Notes: a model not told the origin generated them from the letters alone. DNA of 64,000 nt from Ariolimax columbianus (GCA_036924085.1 JAVGWX010000009.1:64022512-64086511), one strand, 5' to 3'; positions 41,301 through 44,625 are shown, counted from the stretch's first letter. A program made the numbers and translations.

Positions 41301-43162
41301 ACCTCATCTCAATATCAGGCCTGAAGCGGTACATATAGATATGACCATATGTCCTCAATTCAATGGCAAACTCGGGTGCCAGTATCTCGTGGAACTTCGG
41401 TGGGATGTAGCGAAGTGCATTCTGGATAGCCAACTGTAAATATGATAAGGCTGTAATAAAATCTAGGTAACACTAAAGTATAATTTGTGAGAGAGATAAA
41501 AGAAATATATGTCTAACAGTTGTTTTGATCAGCAGCTTCCATTCAATTGTAGGAATACTATAACATGCAGTGAATAAGCTGAAGAGGGGCAGTATTAAAG
41601 TGCGTATTGCAAGCACCATATGTTCAGTGTAGTAAGAAAGGCCACTGGACAAATGTGTAATTTAATTAATTAAACCATTTGTTCACTTGATAATAAAATT
41701 CTTGGTCATATGACCACTTGATCTATCTGTCTGTCTGTCTATCTAGCTATCTATTTATCTATCTTCAGTCCACTTTTGTCGTTAGATGCCGTAGGGGAGG
41801 TGTGACATCCTTTGTTTAATATTTTTGTGGCAGGCGAAAACCCGCTGGATTGACAAACAAGTGTAGCATATTGTGCAGTACCTGCAAAAAGTCACAATCT
41901 CATTTATGTAGCTCAAAAGTTCAGCTGATTACAAGAAAAATAGGGCACAGCTAAAAAAAAAATACATTTTCAAAAGTCCATAACAGATATTATAAGATAT
42001 TTTTCTAGTGGTAAATGCTTGGAATGCATTGCGACATTAAATAGAGGGGGCTGGGTTAGTTAATGCATAAAAAAATAGATTGCATGCACTTAGTCATGTT
42101 TATATCAATTTCAGTGGAAGAAGCTAGTTATATACAGACTCTGCAGAGCCTTCTAAACCAGTATAAAGAAGTTAAATTAACAATCACGAAGATTATTTAA
42201 TGTAAAGAAAAATCAATAGATAATCTAATCCTATGTACAATATCCTCATATAAAGCTTTTCATTGTGTATCAAGAACATTATATTAAAAGATCTTTAAAC
42301 TTTAAAGAAATAAATGTTTTTGAGGTATATTTTTTATCAGCTTATTACACTTCTATTTTATTTTTCTGTTAAATACAATGACTACTATCAAGCGATTGTT
42401 TACTTTGCTGACATAAATTTGGGTTAGTTAGTTAGTTGCCCATTGCAAGTGATGATGGCGATACTATGAGATGGTTTTGTCTTGATGATGTAACTTACGC
42501 TGTTTTTGGATTAAAGGGAGGAAGAAACCGCCTTGTCACTAACCTCACTCTCTGGTCATGAGTTACCTTGGACCAGTGGCAAGACTTAAGTCGAGACGAC
42601 TGGAGATAGCAGAAGATGCAGATTTTTCCTCTGGGTTTACTCCCGAAGCCTTTTCTGTAAACAGGTATCAAACAAGGCAGCGGGGGTGTGTAATCCAATA
42701 GGTTGGAAATGTAGGATGACCAGGACTACATCTCTATGTTCATAACAAATGGCACAGGAAACTGTAAGTACCAAAATAATATTTTAGATATTCACAATGT
42801 GTTGTCACAGAGTGAAAGTTAGTTAAAGTCACCCACATAGTAACAGATGCACTATGATAATCTGGCTTGCCTGAAACCCACAGGAGACAGCAGAGATAAT
42901 CCAGCCAAACCGTGATGATGTGCTCAACCAAAGATACAAGTCACAAAAACATGCCATCAATGCCAAGGACAACTGAATAACTAGTTGATAAATTAGGGGT
43001 AAGGGAACTAACTATATATACATAAAGTAAACGCACTCTCTCCTCTTCCCTGTTCAAATCCGTAGTTCTGATTGGTGCATGTGGGACTTTATCGTCACGG
43101 TGTCTCAGTTCTGGCAGTGAATCTAATGGGATTCCTGAACACAGCTCTCTCAGAGTAGACAT
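5263..43162 (-). CDS. UROC1: Urocanate hydratase (urocanase), 13 exons, 3' part outside window
   Basis: Urocanase converts urocanate to 4-imidazolone-5-propionate with bound NAD+ in cytosolic histidine catabolism. Thirteen minus-strand exons join in frame: 43037-43162, 41303-41433, 35436-35589, 32496-32624, 25744-25872, 22492-22548, 18422-18508, 16783-16934, 15468-15647, 13248-13345, 10678-10786, 5543-5631 and 5263-5333. They total 1512 nt, or 504 residues. Family landmarks occur in order: VPHAPIRT near the N-terminus, YGHIYMYRF, AAAIMHMIMNNLDP, YGDNGQVFSNWAQ, MYSGHP, GVTMYGQMTAGSYCYIGPQG, the NAD-binding stretch GLGGMSGAQAKAA, GYHGNVVDVW, DQTSCHNPFHGGYYPVQ and GFGPFRWVCTS, whose Cys matches the catalytic cysteine of the family. 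All introns are GT-AG. No frameshift or stop is seen, so the gene looks functional. About 170 C-terminal residues lie left of position 1. Spliced coordinates are my inference from homology and splice consensus. Confidence 0.95.
5543..5631 (-). CDS. UROC1: UROC1 exon 12 (residues 451-481, active-site Cys)
   Basis: Encodes RWVCTSADPTDLEKTDEVAA then TIVEELAKRK. The Cys of RWVCTS corresponds to the catalytic cysteine region of urocanases. Acceptor tttcaccag and donor AAAG|GTTAGT. Confidence 0.93.
5740..5940 (-). repeat. S1 repeat relic
   Basis: Contains, in reverse, the S1 segments cacactatggggatttcag, ccctacctcattagccag and acacaacctgtttccagg. Old and truncated at both ends. Confidence 0.5.
5990..6340 (+). 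pseudogene. L-ZF LINE C-terminal relic
   Basis: Translation shows LSIHTLLRKAQIR*VGHVAK then PDERLPK*MLYSELRTGN, matching the L-ZF segment SIHALLEKARLGWAGHLVRM ... LLYGELR. A stop stands at the same Lys-Lys position as in the 1-4 kb copy. The tail decays into the S1 repeat that follows. Confidence 0.6.
6350..6965 (+). repeat. S1 repeat interrupted by an S2-like SINE
   Basis: S1 runs through gcagatgaagccaagcctag, ctgcctggaggaccatggtc and cttttcagggcgcagaaatg. It resumes after 6947 with gcattcaacaacaacatg. The break is the SINE at 6667-6933, which carries its own target duplication. Confidence 0.7.
6667..6933 (-). mobile_element. S2-related SINE with 14 bp target duplication
   Basis: On the minus strand it carries gaaatcggatgcactgagcc and ends gcgtacgatgaagaagaa. 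Flanks aaatgtgggtattc (6653-6666) and aaatgtgggcattc (6934-6947) differ at one base. The body resembles the SINE at 49165. The head lacks an obvious tRNA-like region. Insertion into S1 dates it as younger than that S1 copy. Confidence 0.75.
7095..7170 (+). repeat. Short dispersed repeat
   Basis: acatggtgaggttgccaact with catgcacaacctc and tagtcgtct is shared with 40425-40480 (acatggtgaggttgctagcc, catgcacactc). Family unknown. Confidence 0.4.
7190..7624 (+). pseudogene. RTE-like LINE reverse transcriptase relic, 5' part
   Basis: Encodes LVKQHSKDQNLYLNISKTKI, EKVTSFELLGSIME and, in other frames, MAVAMQRLNKMRNLWQN and IFPVATYRCETW. This is the post-catalytic part of an RTE-type reverse transcriptase. 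It is cut at ETWA by the L-GAA insertion and resumes at 9196. Several frameshifts are present. Confidence 0.75.
7636..9184 (+). mobile_element. L-GAA LINE, 5' truncated, with 11 bp target duplication
   Basis: Flanked by gaaacgtgggc at 7625-7635 and 9185-9195. Three overlapping frames hold the reverse transcriptase thumb (NYLGVTFDRRMTWKSQIE), a linker, an RNase H domain (NFRAEAEALKAAVEA, LFTDALAVVTALK, WVPSHCNSKANEEVDRLAKE) and the Cys/His C-terminus (CTCGTGKMTAEHLLQNCP). The 3' end is gacagcgtacgaagaagaa. Two frameshifts and a lost YTDG (now YIRQ) make it inactive. RNase H suggests the I superfamily. Confidence 0.9.
8382..9152 (+). pseudogene. L-GAA RNase H and C-terminal domain (open frame of 256 codons)
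   Basis: The frame keeps two RNase H acidic positions, Glu in NFRAEAEAL and Asp in LFTDALA, and the late motif WVPSHCNSKANEEVDRLA. The first catalytic Asp (normally in YTDG) is lost. The C-terminal DECTCGTGKMTAEHLLQNCP is a CCHC-like pattern common to RNase H LINEs. It is part of the LINE at 7636-9184, not a host gene. Confidence 0.85.
9196..9560 (+). pseudogene. RTE-like LINE relic, 3' part
   Basis: Continues the relic broken at 7624. Translation includes YGAQNSMDSEKEKYRYSTR and QDRCRPRRKWTQDIMEVLKM, matching the arginine-rich end of RTE-type ORF2 (RGRPRRKW..DI). It ends near the tgatgatgatag tail at about 9575. Confidence 0.6.
9576..10149. other. Intron sequence, nothing recognised
   Basis: Part of UROC1 intron 11. 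No frame with protein similarity, no repeat match and no terminal repeats that I could see. Confidence 0.4.
10150..10560 (+). pseudogene. RTE-like LINE C-terminal relic
   Basis: Fragments spell the C-terminal pattern of RTE-type ORF2: YGF-ERY-EFHGH for the W..R..RISW box, VLTDCSSRKSGKDKFNL, then LILCEKIPCRRGRQKRA, which parallels LI..GKI.GRRGRGRQR. Multiple stops and shifts. Confidence 0.5.
10678..10786 (-). CDS. UROC1: UROC1 exon 11 (residues 415-451)
   Basis: Encodes GAEVGCKEGLHGTTFRYPSY then VQDIMGDIFSLGFGPF plus a split Arg. The human sequence has Gln where this exon has Leu before GFGPF. Donor TTTCAG|GTAATC. Confidence 0.94.
11078..11583 (-). pseudogene. LINE reverse transcriptase C-terminal relic
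   Basis: Minus-strand frames read KITFQIKKFASTTFPAMCYG, AETWTLTKSLVDKFRVTQAS and, after stops, AGHMLRQNDGR and PRAKKRSRGRPPIRSSN. These are the YGAETWTLTK and RGRPPTRW landmarks of endonuclease-type LINEs. It sits in UROC1 intron 10, same strand as the gene. Confidence 0.7.
11630..12130 (+). pseudogene. L-ZF LINE C-terminal relic with zinc-finger motif
   Basis: Translation includes LLKLAQLQKTEHVVRMPDKC, ALKVSLKCFNTDVTSWEMLA, QVRTTW and HVCPECGRMCRSRIGLYSQE. The last is the CPxC...RIGLxSH motif that ends L-ZF ORFs. A ttattattattatt tail follows at about 12113. Beyond it (12130-12590) I see nothing recognisable. Confidence 0.7.
12590..12800 (-). repeat. S1 repeat relic
   Basis: Reverse matches to S1: cctcctcactgtagtgcaat, caccactacagtgtggatcc and acacaacctatttctaga. 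Between it and exon 10 (12801-13247) no further feature is evident except a possible S2 end near 13070-13140. Confidence 0.55.
13248..13345 (-). CDS. UROC1: UROC1 exon 10 (residues 382-415)
   Basis: Encodes LCRQVKAINKLASRGMFFFD then YGNAFLLEASRA. The acceptor is ttttttag and the donor GCAG|GTAAGT. FFFDYGNAFLLEA is conserved in eukaryotic urocanases. Confidence 0.95.
13346..14529. other. Intron 9 sequence, nothing recognised
   Basis: AT-rich non-coding sequence. The frames here lack domain similarity, and a short run of catctctatc repeats near 14070-14110 is the only structure noticed. Confidence 0.4.
14530..14700 (+). mobile_element. S2 repeat, 3' portion
   Basis: gtgttggaccgaaaggtgca, gtcaagctgtaaactagc, gactacatcctgctacttg and ggcttggtagtgggagatt lead to gaacgcagaagaagaat. 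5' truncated copy. Confidence 0.75.
15080..15435 (+). repeat. S1 repeat, near full length, next to UROC1 exon 9
   Basis: Starts gaggaagactattgtctggt, passes gtagtgagcgacacgcagat, ctgcctggaggaccctggta and agggtgcacaaaagcgcaaa, and ends in gggacattcaacaacaata. Its end lies about 30 bp from the 5' splice site of exon 9. The array of direct cagg/actgatcag motifs near the 5' end is typical of the family. Confidence 0.75.
15468..15647 (-). CDS. UROC1: UROC1 exon 9 (residues 322-382)
   Basis: Encodes ERLVTEYELTGDLLVDLGTD, QTSCHNPFHGGYYPVQLNFQ and the remainder to LVQE. DQTSCHNPF.GGYYPVQ is the clearest family signature in the window. The donor is AAAG|GTTAGT. An S1 repeat begins about 30 bp beyond this donor. 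Confidence 0.96.
16140..16350 (+). pseudogene. Probable LINE C-terminal relic
   Basis: Frame reads TRWAFIGTRKGRED, then TPDEEWWENKVSAAGV and FNDLKKMAQNRN. This resembles the EEWW..KVS.AGVSF..LK.MAQ.R tail of some LINE ORF2s. Short and decayed. Confidence 0.45.
16783..16934 (-). CDS. UROC1: UROC1 exon 8 (residues 272-322)
   Basis: Encodes VSEEALVKRYKQGWVMEIVY, then DLDNLVALLRNSIRRKRALS and IGYHGNVVDVW. The last Trp codon is split TG|G. Donor G|GTAAAT. GYHGNVV is invariant in animal urocanases. Confidence 0.95.
17000..17450 (+). pseudogene. CR1-like LINE reverse transcriptase fragment
   Basis: Encodes [60 protein letters not shown] and [12 protein letters not shown] after a stop, then VISGVPQR. 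The catalytic Asp of YLDFAKAFD is kept. It lies in UROC1 intron 7, antisense to the gene. Confidence 0.85.
17860..18362 (+). pseudogene. LINE ORF2 C-terminal fragment
   Basis: Encodes RVTNAEVHFLTGFKIMSTVL, RQQRLW*WRGHVCGMENGSI, PKDILYGQLTHGKRTIGQPR and LRFKDVCNHNMKVLDM, then WEDESSDRSKWR. This is a well-known LINE tail (GHVCRMEDGRIPKD.LYG.L..GKR..GRP.LRFKD). It ends about 60 bp from UROC1 exon 7. Confidence 0.8.
18422..18508 (-). CDS. UROC1: UROC1 exon 7 (residues 243-271, NAD-binding motif)
   Basis: Encodes VFVSAGLGGMSGAQAKAAVI then CGCVGVIAE. GLGGMSGAQ is the glycine-rich NAD+ site of urocanases. It has 29 codons, phase 0, with donor GAG|GTAAG. A LINE C-terminal relic ends only about 60 bp downstream of the donor. 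Confidence 0.95.
18509..19600. other. Intron 6 sequence, nothing recognised
   Basis: AT-rich, no domain similarity in any frame. The mariner relic starts near 19600; I could not find its left inverted terminal repeat here. Confidence 0.4.
19600..20775 (+). mobile_element. mariner transposon relic (D,D34D type)
   Basis: The transposase reads from a broken N-terminus through FEWYQHFREGR, HLILGNQCITYRGITQEASL, HWVPKQLSAFDWQRRVQACT, GQDFLDRFITCDETWTHHYT, PESKRASKQWKHM, LLQDNA*PH and LPHPPYSSDLTPAYFKLFGP. The first Asp is in TCDETW, the second in LLQDNA, the third in YSSDLTP. A stop follows LLQDNA, another precedes EFLGG, and one follows VMVQTY. The right end may be tacaaaaaaagtcctggttt near 20740. 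Confidence 0.85.
19755..19805 (+). mobile_element. Tail-only LINE insertion (25 nt) inside the mariner
   Basis: The mariner reading FEWYQHF is split: gaatggtataaac (19755-19767), then agtgtatgaagaagaag plus gaagaagaa (19768-19792), then gaatggtatcaac (19793-19805). The two 13-mers differ at one base. Removing one copy and the 25 nt restores the expected mariner residues. The insert resembles the tail of L-GAA (gcgtacgatgaagaagaag). Confidence 0.7.
21150..21528 (-). pseudogene. LINE ORF2 C-terminal fragment (same type as 58040-58540)
   Basis: Minus frame reads QILCISCLDHVTTKADQHTA, EVGQYKDLLTMVKARKLIWY, GHVSRSSGLTKMILQGTVPG, KRKRGRQKKRCEDNIREWTG. The matching copy at 58 kb has KLTWYGHISRSNGLANTILH. 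The segments on either side (20776-21149, 21529-22064) show no recognised feature. Confidence 0.85.
22065..22430 (-). repeat. S1 repeat, near full length
   Basis: From 22068 ttgttgttgtttaatgccca through cttttatatgccctgaaaag, ggcagttgtgctatgcttgg and tcatctgtgtcatgctcact to aagtgacgtcctagtcagta and actggactagcatctcagtt. Reverse of the 15 kb copy. It lies in UROC1 intron 6, close to exon 6. Confidence 0.75.
22492..22548 (-). CDS. UROC1: UROC1 exon 6 (residues 224-242)
   Basis: A short exon of 19 codons encoding LTILNAARKHFGTSNLAGR. Acceptor tttccag and donor AGA|GTAAGT are clean. Vertebrate UROC1 has the same segment just before the NAD-binding motif. Confidence 0.92.
22687..22905. repeat. 36 bp tandem repeat, about 6 copies
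   Basis: Unit atggttgactctttatcatc plus ttaaatgagacaaaaa, recurring at 22693, 22729, 22765, 22801, 22837 and a shortened copy at 22873. Located in UROC1 intron 5, just upstream of exon 6 in gene direction. Confidence 0.9.
22925..23382 (+). pseudogene. LINE ORF2 C-terminal relic (family shared with 45490-45935)
   Basis: Plus frames include TSGAVHKT, CRKNLKRWGYKDDETCDC, RATKDPDHLMISPNLMETCN and LRGNDNSIHVAEHWKHDV, the Cys/His C-terminus of a LINE (W.L.D...CDCG..Q...H). The same sequence recurs reversed at 45.5-45.9 kb. Confidence 0.65.
23395..23565 (-). mobile_element. L-GAA LINE 3' fragment with 12 bp target duplication
   Basis: Only 171 bp: minus frame LLQNCPTYEDQREQMWPSPV then YGSVDSLRMTAAFFEKI, ending gactgcgtacgatgaagaag. 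Flanked by gtataattgttc at 23383-23394 and 23566-23577. Severe 5' truncation typical of target-primed insertion. Confidence 0.88.
23800..24455 (+). pseudogene. RTE-like LINE relic
   Basis: Frames give ESAIQIKIDDQVLEEVKSFS, CLDNSITEGGRCEVGV, then VEGRCVKGKQAIKWRDNIKK, WTGKRLADCTIKSRDRERWR. These match the ..V..F.YLGS.IT.DGRC and RGR...W.DNI..WTG landmarks. Confidence 0.65.
24661..25118. repeat. 27 bp tandem repeat, about 17 copies
   Basis: Unit cataccaccacatcttagtg plus tccaggt, with variants (tctaggt, cttaccagc, atctttgtg). It is open on the plus strand as repeated SYHHILVSR, which is a by-product of the 9-codon period. Lies in UROC1 intron 5. Confidence 0.92.
25258..25432 (+). mobile_element. 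S2 repeat, 3' portion
   Basis: catgtgttggaccaaaaggt, gccaagctgtaaactagcgg, ctggactacatcctgctact and ggacttggtagcgggagatt end in gaacgcagaagaagaagaag. Between it and exon 5 (25433-25743) there is only AT-rich intron. Confidence 0.82.
25744..25872 (-). CDS. UROC1: UROC1 exon 5 (residues 181-223)
   Basis: Encodes MVPNYSSRDLYYKLFSMGVT then MYGQMTAGSYCYIGPQGIVH and GTM, with the strongly conserved glycine-rich GSYCYIGPQG. It has 43 codons, phase 0. The acceptor is ttttccag and the donor ATG|GTAAGT. Confidence 0.95.
26233..28488 (+). mobile_element. L-GAA LINE (sense), itself split by an antisense L-GAA
   Basis: 5' truncated within RNase H: FRAEAEALRAVVEEMVTGKR, DALAVVTALKSEKNTELNDL and, after a small deletion, NEEADRLAKEGTKLPQ, YTKNDAYYQLNRREQV to 26669. 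It resumes at 28247 with ECTCGTGKMTAEHLLQNC and ends gacagcatacaaagaagaag with a long gaa run. The 14 bp duplication gaagcaagacacag bounds it. Confidence 0.88.
26670..28235 (-). mobile_element. L-GAA LINE (antisense) with internal deletion, nested in the sense copy
   Basis: Flanked by accacctattc at 26659-26669 and 28236-28246. Minus frames hold the reverse transcriptase: GYRPISLLSCVGKLMERMIN, PQQAGFRQHRSTEVQVTLIA, VWVDLEKAFDKVW, GVSQGEVLSPTLFLVYINNI and SSMFADDLALW, so the catalytic Asp residues are kept. An in-frame TAA (27405-27407) separates the two large frames. The thumb then joins directly to FRLRTGHNRLRYHLFN at about 26945: the linker and RNase H domain are deleted. Confidence 0.9.
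28652..28714. repeat. 22 bp tandem repeat, 3 copies
   Basis: gatattctaaatcgtcatag plus tt repeats three times. It lies exactly on the ADILNRH codons of the LINE relic at 28503-28720, so it is a local duplication inside that element. Confidence 0.85.
29240..29890 (+). pseudogene. LINE reverse transcriptase C-terminal relic
   Basis: Fragments read TPLQDVHSSMYLGSCTDALG, GTTNDITLHLQNKLNVFIAL, then later KWYDKVTNVDLWWSTGQ and TRQSMFWNPQNRRLRGSQGP. These match L.DV..F.YLGS..D..GGT..D and W.DK.TN.DLW...GQ ... TRQ.L.WNPQG.R.RGRP. Confidence 0.6.
29990..30085 (+). repeat. Solo 3' end of a CR1-like LINE
   Basis: gaaactggttgtatacagac, tccgtagagtcttctaaatc and cagtataaaaacattcagtt then aagttaagtt. Identical in outline to the 3' ends of the CR1-like LINEs at 43795 and 60235. 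Confidence 0.65.
30121..30205 (+). tRNA. tRNA-like sequence (probable SINE head or tRNA pseudogene)
   Basis: gattagtgtagtggtagagc resembles a box A region. acagagttcaactcctgttc resembles box B with the T-loop GTTCAA. A convincing acceptor stem is not apparent, so a functional tRNA is unlikely. Confidence 0.4.
30219..30473 (-). pseudogene. RTE-like LINE C-terminal relic
   Basis: Minus frame MGIVRCYVYSSLLYGAEIWT, LINKLRKSIEAFKMSIYRRL, GCISLKEKKTNVEILTKLEV. It matches RCYVWS.LLYG.E.WTL...EAFEMW.YRR......TNEE.L. Confidence 0.75.
30579..30929 (-). mobile_element. S1 element, full length, with 13 bp target duplication
   Basis: gggtgaatcagtt stands at 30566-30578 and 30930-30942. The element runs (reverse) from ccggggaagaagactaatgt to the gaaacagcaac end. 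It landed in the 38 bp tandem array that follows, which supplied the target. This is the clearest evidence that S1 is a mobile unit of about 351 bp. Confidence 0.8.
30930..31272. repeat. 38 bp tandem repeat, about 9 copies
   Basis: Unit ggggtgaatcagttaacatg plus aatatattagaaaggtta, with late copies carrying aaaa or tttg variants. It lies in UROC1 intron 4. Confidence 0.93.
31360..31575 (+). repeat. S1 repeat relic
   Basis: tgcaacatactgaccaaaca, cagcctgaccaacgaggtgg, ctgtgatcctaatagtggtg and ccctcttcagtatgtctcag follow the S1 order with much divergence. Confidence 0.5.
31660..31872. repeat. 29 bp tandem repeat, about 7 copies
   Basis: Unit tgtatccgtcttctagtgct plus gttaatcat repeats almost without change, one copy with tgtatctgtc. 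It lies in UROC1 intron 4. Confidence 0.93.
32190..32425 (+). pseudogene. RNase H LINE C-terminal relic with gaa tail
   Basis: Frames include LYICGKCPMT and YSSVKSLELTVSLFEL, matching CPCGTG...HLLQ..P and YGS...LR.TA.F. It ends gaacgaagaaggaggaggag, the usual gaa-rich end. It sits about 70 bp from UROC1 exon 4. Confidence 0.45.
32496..32624 (-). CDS. UROC1: UROC1 exon 4 (residues 138-180)
   Basis: Encodes FRLTMHYLSEMTNDQTLVMY, SGHPMGLYPSSPRAPRLVI and TNGM. This is 43 codons, phase 0 at both ends. The donor is ATG|GTAAGT. Confidence 0.95.
32625..33544. other. Intron 3 sequence, nothing recognised
   Basis: Only a T-rich run near 32885-32915 stands out. No frame shows domain similarity. Confidence 0.4.
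33545..34500 (+). pseudogene. L-ZF LINE relic, from the catalytic box to the 3' end
   Basis: Begins at LADDYILNRNSELSMQGDMD, continues NAKQTEVMEQPAP, SRSVSLDDEVTSRIAKVHIA and FGKMRL, then in other frames MPSIHALLEKLRLRWAGHFV and the motif FRARIGLFSHMHTH. It ends caacgatggatagctattag like the copy at 1101. It retains Lys at the sites where the 1-4 kb copy has TAG. Confidence 0.8.
34501..35435. other. Intron 3 sequence, nothing recognised
   Basis: AT-rich sequence with a 68-codon frame at 34982-35188 that has no recognisable similarity and no splice logic. Confidence 0.35.
35436..35589 (-). CDS. UROC1: UROC1 exon 3 (residues 86-137)
   Basis: Encodes AYPLSDYPAKCIEAAAIM, then NNLDPRVAQYPHELVTYG and NGQVFSNWAQ, almost identical to the family. 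The first base completes the split Arg codon from exon 2. The donor is CAG|GTGAG. Confidence 0.95.
35985..36745 (-). mobile_element. L-GAA LINE 3' fragment (RNase H frame intact)
   Basis: The minus frame of 231 codons reads YTNNFRAEAEALRAAVEEMV, LLTDALAVVTALKRQKNTEL, VVVQWVPSHCNIQGNEEADR, LRTGHNRLRYHLFNKLKIGG and CPTYEDQRKQMWPSPVATLD without a stop. The 3' end is gacagcgtacgaagaagaag. 5' truncated inside RNase H. I could not find a clear target duplication. The sequence just right of it (36746-37089) is unrecognised. Confidence 0.88.
37090..39215 (+). pseudogene. L-ZF LINE relic, long but heavily decayed
   Basis: Open at first (37142-37576): RIPQVTINYTIDIPPSADEA, KSTGSDAIPPDVYKAGGPIL, GQIPQEPKDVTIVHRYKCKV. 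After an L-RNH2 insertion it continues in broken frames: TFVDLIVAFDIV, FVNKVKQGC, FTYPGSTL, and near 39080 HMCPTYGKACHAMVALFSHM, the zinc-finger-like end. It fills much of UROC1 intron 2. Confidence 0.75.
37600..37920 (+). mobile_element. L-RNH2 LINE 3' fragment inserted in the L-ZF relic
   Basis: Frames read HTDECP, GGQIPEHILQTCPLPDLASR, then TMTKDHERKEEG from catgaacgcaaagaagaagg. It interrupts the L-ZF frame just after the LARVLLN region; that frame resumes at 37921. No clean target duplication seen. Confidence 0.6.
39560..40230 (+). pseudogene. L-RNH2 LINE RNase H and C-terminus relic
   Basis: Frames include VRADALAKDGSKKAQFNH, YREIKNIIKNQYIHQWREDR, TTLFHLRTGHCRLLEHLYRL, HTNECPCGTGGQNPEHILQE and CPIYREMRCQTWPEGAELRQ. 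It ends gaacacaaagaagaagaaag. These are the D..AK.G, LRTGH and CPCG...EH.LQ.CP landmarks. Confidence 0.8.
40690..40765 (+). repeat. L-RNH2 3' tail only
   Basis: cctgcagatatggcatgacc then aaaagatcctgaacgcaaag and aagaagg repeats the last 60 bp of the 39560-40230 element. A very short 5'-truncated insertion. Its neighbours (40231-40689 and 40766-41167) show nothing else. Confidence 0.7.
41168..41310. repeat. 41 bp tandem repeat overlapping the exon 2 splice donor
   Basis: The unit cactaactttacctcatctc plus aatgttaccacgaacaaaaac recurs with a 41 bp period. The minus-strand donor ATGAG|GTAAAG of exon 2 (gt at 41301-41302) has exact copies at 41260-41261 and 41178-41179, and a variant ATTAG|GTACAG at 41219-41220. 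Confidence 0.9.
41303..41433 (-). CDS. UROC1: UROC1 exon 2 (residues 43-86)
   Basis: Encodes NALRYIPPKFHEILAPEF followed by YGHIYMYRFRPDIEM. The acceptor cag lies at 41434-41436. The donor is ATGAG|GTAAAG at 41301-41302. The donor region is part of a 41 bp tandem array that repeats the splice site (see 41168-41310). Confidence 0.93.
41716..41767. repeat. Tetranucleotide microsatellite (tcta/tctg)
   Basis: A run of tctatctgtctgtctgtcta and related units in UROC1 intron 1. Confidence 0.85.
42100..42180 (+). repeat. Solo 3' end of a CR1-like LINE
   Basis: gttatatacagactctgcag, agccttctaaaccagtataa and agaagttaaattaa repeat the end of the CR1-like LINEs. The rest of intron 1 (41768-42099 and 42181-43036) shows nothing else. 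Confidence 0.65.
43037..43162 (-). CDS. UROC1: UROC1 exon 1 (residues 1-42)
   Basis: The start Met begins MSTLRELCSGIPL, which aligns with the vertebrate UROC1 N-terminus. An upstream in-frame Met at 43228 exists but its extension lacks family similarity, so I prefer 43162. The exon contains VPHAPIRT and ends in phase 0 at donor GTGCGT (43031-43036). Confidence 0.88.
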
Positions 43163-43794
43163 TATTTTTCTCTTCTGGTCGCCGTTTTCTTGAACGCAAG
43201 ATACAGCACAGCATCTGCGGACATTCACGTATCATTGTATTACTATTTCAGCTTATTAAAAGAGATACAAGAGTTACTGTTCATGCGTTATTGTGTCTCC
43301 AGCAGCACCTTCATGAAGCGCCCCCTGTTTATTACAGAGTCTGCTGTGGGGCGCGACTGGGCGAGCAGATTGGGCTCATTTGTCTTGGTTAGCAGCCTGT
43401 CTAAGAGAAGGTAAACTCTTACTCTAAACCCGGGTAGACGAAGCAAGGCCTGTTCAGGCAGTCTGCCTAGGAGAGAGGAACTCTGATTTTATACCCACAA
43501 GTGCCAGGAAGTGCTGGCTAGTCTTGGGATGATGAGATTATCATCAGATGTTTCGAGTAACTAGCATCTGCTGACAACGATTTCACTGCCTTGTAGAAAC
43601 ATCGGGAGAGGGTAGGGCTACGGGAGTAAACTCAGACAGAAATTCTGGAGTGGCAGCACTGAAGGCGGATGGTTTCAAAACTGCAAACTCATTCCGACAT
43701 CACTTGTCGCTGAGCTAGTGCCAGATTGTCATGATTTGCATTCCTTTGGACTACACCAGTGAGGCCGGGAGGGGGATCCTACAGTTTGCGCCCT
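43163..43794. other. UROC1 5' flank: presumed 5' UTR and promoter region
   Basis: No protein similarity. The transcription start must lie here, or further upstream if there is a non-coding first exon. I see no convincing TATA element. The less AT-rich stretch 43420-43790 may be part of an unrecognised repeat. Confidence 0.3.
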
Positions 43795-44625
43795 CTTAAC
43801 TTAACTTAACGTCTTTATACTGGTTTAGAAGACTCTGCAGAGTCTGTATACAACCAGTTCCATTTACATCACCTTCCTCTAGAAGCTGTACGCATCCAAT
43901 CTGTTCTTAAATGCATTGACCATCCCAGCCTCCACCACCTCACTTGGCAATGCATTCCAAGCATTCACTACTCTCTGGCTAAAGAAATACTTCCTAATAT
44001 CTAATCTGGACCTCTCCTTAGTCAACTTGTAGCTGTGCCCTCTTGTCCTTGTTGGTGGTTGTACTTTAAAAAACTTGTTATAGTCCACTTTATCCATTTC
44101 TCTGATCATCTTATACACCTGTATTAAGTCACCACGAATTCTTCTCTCTTCTAGACACTGAAGGCCAGTTCTTTTTAATCTTTCTTCATAACTGTAATTC
44201 TGGAATCCCACTATCAGCTTTGTCGCTCTTTTTTGTATTCTCTCCAGCATGTCTATATCCCCTCTCTGATAAGGACTCCACATCTGTACACAGTACTCCA
44301 ATCTAGGTCTAACTAATGCTTTATACAGTTTGACTATCACTTCCTTGCTCCTATGTTTAATATTTCTTTTTATCATCCCTAACATTGCATTTGCCTTTTT
44401 TACTGCTACCTGAACTTGCTCCCTCACCTTACATGTATAATCTATTATAACCCCTAAGTCTCTTTCTTTATCTATCTTTCTAATATTGTTCTCTCCCATT
44501 CTGTAATTATGTTCCATATTGGATCTACCCATGTGGATGACTGTACATTTATCTACATTAAACTCCATTTGCCAGCTTACAGACCATTCTCTAATTTTAT
44601 CTAAATCCGACCTCAGAGGCTACTA
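43795..44625 (-). mobile_element. CR1-like LINE, 3' part, 230-codon frame open
   Basis: The minus frame 43879-44568 reads MEFNVDKCTVIHMGRSNMEH, RDLGVIIDYTCKVREQVQVA, LYKALVRPRLEYCVQMWSPY, MLERIQKRATKLIVGFQNYS, YEERLKRTGLQCLEERRIRG and FFSQRVVNAWNALPSEVVEA without a stop. The 3' end has cagtataaagacgttaag with repeats of ttaag. 5' truncated near 44625. Confidence 0.9.

Noticed and set aside
43163..43228. Upstream start codon at 43228 extending UROC1 by 22 residues
   Set aside because: The extra residues (MNVRRCCAVSCVQENG...) have no counterpart in the family, whereas MSTLRELCSG aligns directly with known N-termini.
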